Shown: positions 32,216-36,595 of the stretch, one piece after another
Numbering within the stretch: the stretch's first letter is position 1
How the letters are laid out: each line of letters starts with the position of its first letter
NCBI GenBank assembly: GCA_028706655.1
Contig: JAQTVW010000006.1
Coordinates: forward strand, 1 to 36,595
Source of the DNA: Dehalococcoidales bacterium
Lineage (GTDB): Bacteria; Chloroflexota; Dehalococcoidia; Dehalococcoidales; RBG-16-60-22
DNA: 36,595 bases
Reading direction: 5' to 3'
Notes under the pieces: generated by a model
Seen by the model: the letters and a program-made list of their open reading frames with translations, nothing else
Told to the model about the DNA's origin: nothing
Database searches by the model: none
Position numbers and translations under genes: made by a program

Positions 32216-33902
32216 CTAAATCCTTCTTAACAGGATTAAGCATCTTAGCCAAAGGTGAATCTTCGGGAAGTAAATAATCAAGGTTGATTAGGTCTTGAGC
32301 ATTAGTTTCAGGATGTGATTGCTCGAATTCCTTGATAAGTTTATTGACATACGCCATTGAATCTTCGCCAGAGGATTTCAGAATAAAAGCGCCGAGCCTA
32401 AAGCTAAATTTAAAACTTTCAGGGTCAGCTACTAGTTCAAGACAAATGTGTTCGAGAAAACTGCGCTTGTCTTTGAAGTGATTGCTGAAACTGTCATCAA
32501 CTTCAATCGACTGCAAATCCTTTAAAAGTGACTCCGAAACTTGGGTAAGTTTAACATCAAAACGTTCGTTTTGTTTAGCTTGATTCCGAGAATAAAGTAA
32601 ACTCTTAAGTAGTCTCTCATCGTTTAAGCGTTCTCGTTTAAGATTGTCCACCGATTCAAGAACATATTCCTTTGTGACGCTTTCATGCTGGAGCAAACTA
32701 TAGAAATTCTTTTCTTTGATAGAATAGGTCTTTAACTTCTTTCGAAGTATATCTATCTGCTTTTCAAATGAGTCTATCGGGTCGATTCGGTCAAGACCTG
32801 CATGCTCATATTGCCGGAAAAGAATTGTTGTCGGACTGGAAGCCATCTCAACAACCTTTTTCCAGACTTCGCTCTCCAGACGGTCTGCTTTGATATATCC
32901 GGCATTGCATATCTTCCCTCTGGTAGCTGTTGGGCGTGCGCCACGGCATTGATAATATCTGTATTTGCCATTCAACATAGTACCGCCAATGGGCGAGCCA
33001 CACTTGGAACATCTGATAAAACCAGTAAACAAATATGCGGCATTTTTCTTTATTGGTCGGGATTGCTTTATATTAAGTATCGCTTCTTGAGTCTGTTTAA
33101 ACATCTCCTCTGGAATAATCTGTGGTGTTACATCGGCAAGTAAAATCCAATTTTCTTGAGGTGTGGAAACCACTTTAGTCTTACCAACACGCTTGGTCTT
33201 GCCCGAATAGGTCTTTCCGGTGTATGACTCGTTAGTGACAATCCGCTTAATGGTCAAGGGGTGCCATAAAGAGCCCGATTTGGACTTGATGCCAGCTTTG
33301 TTAAGTTCAAGGGCTACCTTGTAAAAGCTGGAGCCTTGTAGCATCATGGTAAAGACTTTCTGGACTACCTTTGATTCCAGTTCATTAATTGTTCTGTGTC
33401 CAGTCTGTTTGTTCCAGTCATAGCCATAAATACCTTTCCCCGTACCATGCGGAAGTTTGCCTTCTTTGAGACGGGCTAACTTGCCTCTCATCGTGCGCTC
33501 TCGTATCTTCTCGGCTTCTATCTGAGCGAATGTTCCCCTGAGATAAGTAATAGCCTCGCCTAACGGTGACTTGTCTATGTCCTCGGTAACAGACTCAAGC
33601 GCAACATGATGTTTATCAAGGTCGTCTCGAAGAATGACCCCATGTGTAGCATTGCGGGATAAGCGGTCAAGGCAATATACAACCACAAGGTCAATATCGC
33701 TGTCTCTAATCAAATTCCGTAGCTTGATAAGCTCCGGGCGTTCCAGTGTAAGCCCTGAGTAGGTCTCGGAAAACTGTCTGACTACTTGATAGCCTTTCTG
33801 CTGACAATAGGCTAAACAGGCCTCTCGTTGGGTCTGAAGACTTGTTCCTTCTTTCTCCTGGTCGTCTGTGCTGACTCGGCAATATATAGCGGCTTTTGTC
33901 AT
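32151..33902 (-). CDS. Large serine recombinase of the dnaN-integrated element
   Basis: 583 residues. Resolvase/invertase N-terminal domain: IYCRVSTDDQ with nucleophile Ser11, then YCLDRLSRN near 77-84 and the long helix. A recombinase domain and zinc beta ribbon follow, with Cys298, Cys301, Cys319 and Cys332 (FIRCSKCGSPIGG...YYQCRG), then a coiled region. The gene is AT-rich against its dnaN neighbour. The last ~21 residues (from TSASPRG) are encoded by the antisense strand of dnaN beyond the repeat, so the protein's tail depends on where it is inserted. It follows the DRT/TIR-like gene by 9 nt on the same strand. Confidence 0.92.
   Translation of the reverse strand: MTKAAIYCRVSTDDQEKEGTSLQTQREACLAYCQQKGYQVVRQFSETYSGLTLERPELIKLRNLIRDSDIDLVVVYCLDRLSRNATHGVILRDDLDKHHVALESVTEDIDKSPLGEAITYLRGTFAQIEAEKIRERTMRGKLARLKEGKLPHGTGKGIYGYDWNKQTGHRTINELESKVVQKVFTMMLQGSSFYKVALELNKAGIKSKSGSLWHPLTIKRIVTNESYTGKTYSGKTKRVGKTKVVSTPQENWILLADVTPQIIPEEMFKQTQEAILNIKQSRPIKKNAAYLFTGFIRCSKCGSPIGGTMLNGKYRYYQCRGARPTATRGKICNAGYIKADRLESEVWKKVVEMASSPTTILFRQYEHAGLDRIDPIDSFEKQIDILRKKLKTYSIKEKNFYSLLQHESVTKEYVLESVDNLKRERLNDERLLKSLLYSRNQAKQNERFDVKLTQVSESLLKDLQSIEVDDSFSNHFKDKRSFLEHICLELVADPESFKFSFRLGAFILKSSGEDSMAYVNKLIKEFEQSHPETNAQDLINLDYLLPEDSPLAKMLNPVKKDLVTIEQTSASPRGRSCPSQPGG
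32195..32224. other. Left attachment site (dnaN 3' end)
   Basis: Thirty bp containing GATGTTTGTTCAATGG and ending TAAATCCT, matching 36302-36331 at 29 of 30 positions (C32216 versus T36323). It spans the last dnaN codons and the recombinase coding end. Confidence 0.8.
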
Positions 33903-33911
33903 ATTAACACT

Positions 33912-34724
33912 CTATGATATATTACTATTTGTATCGTTCGGCTTGATTACTTTATAACGTAGTTTTTTCTCAGCTTTATCGACTTCTAGCTTATTAAAGT
34001 TAACTGCCGAATTCTCGCCAAAGAGATTGGGGTCGTAATCTATTTTCTTTTGCCAAGTACCCGAATAATTCACCGGAGCTCCCGCAATGTCAGGGCTAAC
34101 AGAGATTACTGGTTGCCAAGGCACATTTCTAGTCGTAGTCGATAACATTGATATTACGTTATTGAGTGTATTTGAAAGTGACTCAATCTTTTCATTCATC
34201 TGCGCTAAGCGCACCTCTTCTGGTTTTCCAGATTGCATTAATTTGTTTAAATCAACAGCTTGCGAAATCGGTGAGTCAACCTTGGTAGGGTCTTTTTCGA
34301 CATTTAGTATTTGTTCCTTCAGTCTTTTCTTGCACTCGTCAACACTACGAAGGTCTTGGTAATTAAAACTTATAGTTCTTTGTACGGACACGTCAAATGA
34401 TAAACGTTCCCCTTCAGCTACAAGTTGAACAATTGGTTTCTTAGTCATATGACGGACAGCTAATTCGTAATATACGTTAGGGTTTCCACCACTAAGATCG
34501 GCAACAACAAGGTCATCATACATGATGCGTTGAATGATTTGCGAAGTGATTACTCCGGGCGTTGCAATAGCATCAGCTCGTGTTGCTTCGTAACCCAATT
34601 CTTCGATAACGGGTGTAATTATAAAATCGAGTATTAAGTCAGAGCGATGCCTGACGGGGGTGTTGGGATTATCGATGGGACAAATAACAAAACACCTTTT
34701 TTTCGCCAACTTTTCTTCTTTCAT
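33912..34724 (-). CDS. Nucleoside 2-deoxyribosyltransferase/TIR-like protein
   Basis: 270 residues. The N-terminal ~125 residues have a Rossmann-like pattern: CFVICPID (11-18), RHRSDLILDFIITPVIEELGYEATRAD, ITSQIIQRIMYDDLVVADLSGGNPNVYYELAVRH (Asp76, Glu87) and KPIVQLVAEGE. The D-x-S-G-x-N-x-N-V-x-Y-E-L segment is like the catalytic Glu region of nucleoside deoxyribosyltransferases and the related TIR NADases. The rest (helical, then beta-rich) is not recognised. Start by GGGAG upstream of the ATG at 34724, overlapping the zinc-ribbon stop (TAATG). It could cleave a nucleoside or NAD; a defence effector role is inference. Confidence 0.75.
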   Translation of the reverse strand: MKEEKLAKKRCFVICPIDNPNTPVRHRSDLILDFIITPVIEELGYEATRADAIATPGVITSQIIQRIMYDDLVVADLSGGNPNVYYELAVRHMTKKPIVQLVAEGERLSFDVSVQRTISFNYQDLRSVDECKKRLKEQILNVEKDPTKVDSPISQAVDLNKLMQSGKPEEVRLAQMNEKIESLSNTLNNVISMLSTTTRNVPWQPVISVSPDIAGAPVNYSGTWQKKIDYDPNLFGENSAVNFNKLEVDKAEKKLRYKVIKPNDTNSNIS

Positions 34725-34867
34725 TATTTTACTCCCTTCCATTTAGGTTTATTCCAATAGGGTGAAGCGCAACTTGGACACTTTTTAGGCATTTGAGAAA
34801 TTCTCGGTATCCAGGTATGACCACACCGTAGGCATTTGAGTGTCGGTAATTCAAAGTGAATAGTCAT
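34724..34867 (-). CDS. 47-residue zinc-ribbon peptide
   Basis: Starts MTIHFELPTLKCLRCGHTWI and has two knuckles, Cys12-x2-Cys15 and Cys30-x2-Cys33, ending SPYWNKPKWKGVK. This small zinc-ribbon type with a C-terminal S-P-Y-W-N-x-P is common beside mobile or toxin-like genes. Its promoter puts +1 exactly on the A of the ATG (34867), so it should be leaderless. The stop overlaps the next start (TAATG), coupling it to the DRT/TIR-like gene. Longer upstream frames have no support. Confidence 0.75.
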   Translation of the reverse strand: MTIHFELPTLKCLRCGHTWIPRISQMPKKCPSCASPYWNKPKWKGVK

Positions 34868-34873
34868 GCCTGG

Positions 34874-34902
34874 ATTGTACCAGCATGTTGGTATAGTGTC
34901 AA
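34874..34902 (-). promoter_or_regulatory. Promoter of zinc ribbon-DRT/TIR-recombinase operon, leaderless
   Basis: On the minus strand, TTGACA (34902-34897), 17-nt spacer, TACAAT (34879-34874). Six nt separate the -10 from the ATG, so +1 is the A of the start codon. Confidence 0.8.
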
Positions 34903-35212
34903 TAAGTATTATCGTAATCACAACCCCTCTAAGCCTTGAGAGCGCATCGGGCGCTCTCCTTATCCCTCGCCCGATGCCAGCGAACAAGGACGCAAGCCCG
35001 ACAGGGCGCGCCAGCATTCTGCCGGTAAAGAAAATGCCTCGCCTTTCAGAGTATGTGTTGATTAGTAAGTAACAATGAATGGCAAAGAAGCGGCGGTCGG
35101 CACCGCCGCGCCGCTCATCTACGGTCAGGGGGCGCAGGGGGCGAAGCCCCCGCTATCCCTTGGATTTAACCCGTTTACTCTTAATGTCAAAAAATAGCTA
35201 AATTAGCGGATA

Positions 35213-35241
35213 TTGACAATAGAATAGCCACGGACTACTAT
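35213..35241 (+). promoter_or_regulatory. Promoter of the RHH-SEC-C gene, leaderless-type
   Basis: TTGACA at 35213-35218, 17-nt spacer, TACTAT at 35236-35241. The predicted start near 35248 is 3 nt before the ATG. Confidence 0.75.
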
Positions 35242-35250
35242 GTAAACAAG

Positions 35251-35625
35251 ATGACTAAGGGCAATTCAACAAGCGTGATAGCAATTAGACTTCCTGATGC
35301 GGTGGTCGCCCGAATAAAGACTATCGCCCGACGGCAACGGCAGACTGTCAATGAAATGCTCAAGAAGGTAATACTTGGTTTTGTCGTTGGCAATTACTAC
35401 TCCGAAGAACAGGTGGCAGACCTTTGTGAGAGAGAGCCGCTTGCATGGAGGATAGGCGACAAAACTCGAAAACCTTTTCCCGAAGAAGAACAGAATATCC
35501 CCCGTTCCCTAGTCTCATGGGGACATTCAACACCAGTAACGAGCATCCCGAAAGTTGGTCGGAATCACCCATGTCCGTGTGGTAGTGGTAAAAAATATAA
35601 AAAGTGTTGTGGGGGAAATGCCTAA
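35251..35625 (+). CDS. RHH-like / SEC-C motif fusion protein
   Basis: 124 residues. The N-terminal ~45 residues resemble a ribbon-helix-helix DNA-binding unit ([20 protein letters not shown], then a second helix VNEMLKKVI). The C-terminus is a SEC-C zinc motif, [16 protein letters not shown] with Cys108, Cys110, Cys119 and Cys120. SEC-C is found on SecA and on many stand-alone proteins in mobile or stress contexts. The fusion could be an antitoxin-like or element regulator. Leaderless promoter. It converges on the PD-(D/E)XK-like gene, overlapping it by 4 nt. Confidence 0.75.
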   Translation: MTKGNSTSVIAIRLPDAVVARIKTIARRQRQTVNEMLKKVILGFVVGNYYSEEQVADLCEREPLAWRIGDKTRKPFPEEEQNIPRSLVSWGHSTPVTSIPKVGRNHPCPCGSGKKYKKCCGGNA

Positions 35626-36179
35626 AGTACTGTTACGTGGTATCTACGGAGTTTATCTGGTAGAATATCCCCTAGCCGTGACAAGTCTGCATCGTATAAT
35701 TCAATTAGATTAAACTTGTTATTAGAATATATCTCTACTTTAGTATTCTTAATAGCAAGATATTTCTCTTCGTCGAGACCCCAAAATTCTATATAAACAT
35801 TACCGGTGGGGATATAGAAGTCGCAACGATAACTTTTCTCGGGTAGCTTTCTTTCGTAAGCATGGACAATATTGTGAGAGTAGAGCCAGTCGTCAATCAT
35901 TACTTCTGCTCTTGACCTGACCCAATGCCCATCTTCAGTTCGGTATGTTTCGGGATGTTTGTTTTCAAATTCTGTTCTAGCTGAAGCACTTGCATTAGGA
36001 GGCATCTTTTTCTCTGATACTTTGAGAGGGGTATGGGGAGCTTCAAATTGTTTGTTAGAATTGTCTTGTTTCTTGACCTCAGCCCAAGCTTGTGTAAGAG
36101 CTTCTGAGACTGTTAATCCAGATTTGACAAGAGCATCACGACGAACGTAAACTCTGTGCCGCATCTCCTTTATATCCAC
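35622..36179 (-). CDS. PD-(D/E)XK-like nuclease candidate
   Basis: 185 residues. The N-terminal ~40 residues are helical ([20 protein letters not shown]). From about 86 a restriction-endonuclease-like core appears: [14 protein letters not shown] with Glu92, [18 protein letters not shown] with Asp120 and Glu131, and [16 protein letters not shown]. The usual Lys of E-x-K is replaced by Trp (E-F-W), as in some UvrD-associated nuclease domains. It probably cuts DNA; the target is unknown. The start is GTG at 36179, set by a promoter with a 1-nt leader; an ATG at 36164 has AAGGAG directly abutting it, too close to be a good ribosome site. Confidence 0.68.
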   Translation of the reverse strand: MDIKEMRHRVYVRRDALVKSGLTVSEALTQAWAEVKKQDNSNKQFEAPHTPLKVSEKKMPPNASASARTEFENKHPETYRTEDGHWVRSRAEVMIDDWLYSHNIVHAYERKLPEKSYRCDFYIPTGNVYIEFWGLDEEKYLAIKNTKVEIYSNNKFNLIELYDADLSRLGDILPDKLRRYHVTVL

Positions 36180-36186
36180 GAGGACA

Positions 36187-36216
36187 ATAATAAACCTGTT
36201 GGTTTGAGGAAGTCAA
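36187..36216 (-). promoter_or_regulatory. Promoter of the nuclease-like gene, leaderless-type
   Basis: On the minus strand, TTGACT (36216-36211), 18-nt spacer, TATTAT (36192-36187). The predicted start near 36180 is 1 nt before the GTG. Confidence 0.65.
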
Positions 36217-36474
36217 ATAGACCGCATAGACGCGCACTGCGGTAATATGCTTAAAGATTCTTTGTCGGATGCTTGGTCATAGTCAATCCGAATCAAACAT
36301 CCCGATGTTTGTTCAATGGTGATTAAATCCTGCTTGAATTTATTCCAAAATTGAGCAAACTTAGAATTTCCGGGTAAGGGCTTACTATAATCCAACAAGT
36401 CAGCGACTGAAATATCAGGGTGTTGCTGTTCAAATTCTTTGATTAACTTGTTTAAACAACGCTTCATTTGTGAA
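36213..36474 (-). pseudogene. 3' remnant of a second serine recombinase
   Basis: The frame reads RCLNKLIKEFEQQHPD...DLITIEQTS, clearly homologous to the C-terminus of the complete recombinase (VNKLIKEFEQSHPET...DLVTIEQTS) but diverged. It is cut off at about 36474 by an IS21-like end. Its present tail after the att repeat (from GCLIRID) is encoded by the right end of the first element, not by dnaN. It represents the left end of an older, related element. Confidence 0.78.
36302..36331. other. Right attachment site
   Basis: Direct repeat of 32195-32224, 29 of 30 identical. It marks the junction between the right end of the first element and the recombinase remnant of the second. Confidence 0.8.
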
Positions 36475-36595
36475 TGTCAAGCGAAAATACACCCACAGTG
36501 ACGGTTGAAAATGCACCCACCTTTTCCTGGTTCTGATTGATAAGGTAAAATGACACCAGGACACGACGAATCGAGGATGCCATGTTACTTTACGA
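36475..36595 (+). mobile_element. IS21-like insertion sequence, left end (partial)
   Basis: Starts TGTCAAGCGAAAATACACCC. The subterminal repeats GAAAATACACCCAC (36483-36496) and GAAAATGCACCCAC (36507-36520) are the multiple terminal repeats typical of IS21-family ends. A probable transposase start follows: GAGGA, then ATG at 36582 reading MLLY. The rest is beyond the window. It interrupts the second recombinase. Confidence 0.72.
36582..36595 (+). CDS. Probable istA start (partial, runs off the window)
   Basis: Only four codons (MLLY) are visible, after a GAGGA ribosome site. Position inside an IS21-like end suggests the IstA transposase, whose N-terminus is often M-L-x-Y-like. An alternative ATG lies at 36577 in another frame. 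Confidence 0.4.

Larger units (their letters stand above)
34868..35250. other. Intergenic region with overlapping hairpins inside the element
   Basis: 383 nt between divergent genes. It holds both promoters and two mutually exclusive stems: GAGAGCGC / GCGCTCTC (34938-34958) and GCATCGGGCG / CGCCCGATGC (34944-34977). Another hairpin, GGGGGC-GAA-GCCCCC, is at 35137-35151. No T-run follows any of them. I see no convincing gene; it may hold a structured RNA or an origin/att-type site. Confidence 0.5.
32195..36331. mobile_element. 4.1-kb serine-recombinase element in dnaN 3' end
   Basis: Bounded by 30-bp direct repeats. Contents: recombinase, DRT/TIR-like gene and zinc ribbon on the minus strand; RHH-SEC-C gene on plus; PD-(D/E)XK-like gene on minus. 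Codon use is AT-rich throughout. It appears to be a compact integrated element inserted to the left of a second, broken relative. Excision should restore dnaN next to the second recombinase end. Confidence 0.75.

Noticed and set aside
34867-35072. 68-codon plus-strand frame in the element's intergenic region
   Set aside because: Starts over the zinc-ribbon promoter, has no ribosome site and no recognisable features.

Overview
The window reads as a piece of bacterial chromosome with GC-rich housekeeping genes and several AT-richer insertions. Gene content suggests an anaerobe with a corrinoid-based metabolism: a B12-dependent ribonucleotide reductase (NrdJ), a short MetE-like methionine synthase, arsenite methyltransferase with an HgcAB-associated-type regulator, and a Ni/Co-type transporter. 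Together with DUF2851, DUF6485 and GroES/GroEL under CIRCE, this fits Chloroflexota (Dehalococcoidia-like). That assignment is inference from gene families; there is no rRNA in the window.

Layout. 0.1-5.6 kb: PAC2 protein, GNAT acetyltransferase, methylthioadenosine salvage (mtnA, mtnP, split by an AT-rich DUF2971 gene), MetE-like enzyme and DUF6485. 5.7-12.3 kb: a 41-residue basic protein, APH-like/P-loop kinase, dUTPase/dCTP deaminase, HAD hydrolase, HtrA-like lipoprotein protease plus coiled-coil protein, DUF2851 and an XRE repressor. 12.5-14.6 kb: groES-groEL. 14.8-17.8 kb: SDR, two MaoC-type hot-dog proteins, a PH-like membrane protein and a metal transporter. 17.9-22.4 kb: nrdR and nrdJ, separated by an HTH/ImmA-IrrE cassette. 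22.5-26.8 kb: enoyl-CoA hydratase, AbrB-like regulator with arsM, tilS and a DUF2344 protein. 26.9-31 kb: a MITE-like palindrome, two tiny membrane peptides, tRNA-Leu, an MBL-fold hydrolase, rdgB, moaA and moaC. 31.1-36.6 kb: dnaN, then mobile DNA to the end of the window.

The most notable region lies downstream of dnaN. A 4.1-kb element with a large serine recombinase sits in the 3' end of dnaN, bounded by 30-bp direct repeats (29/30 identical). Beyond the right repeat lies the 3' end of a second, diverged recombinase gene, itself cut by an IS21-like end. This looks like stepwise accretion of related elements at one site. The cargo is a zinc-ribbon peptide, a nucleoside-deoxyribosyltransferase/TIR-like protein, an RHH-SEC-C fusion and a PD-(D/E)XK-like nuclease, which makes a plausible but unproven defence cargo.

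Two regulatory patterns recur. At least nine genes have a -35/-10 promoter placed so that the predicted transcription start is 0-3 nt before the start codon, which suggests frequent leaderless mRNAs. An XRE repressor and the adjacent DUF2851 gene carry the same operator, TACAC-N6-GTGTA, in the spacer of their own promoters, which suggests a small self-regulated two-gene circuit.
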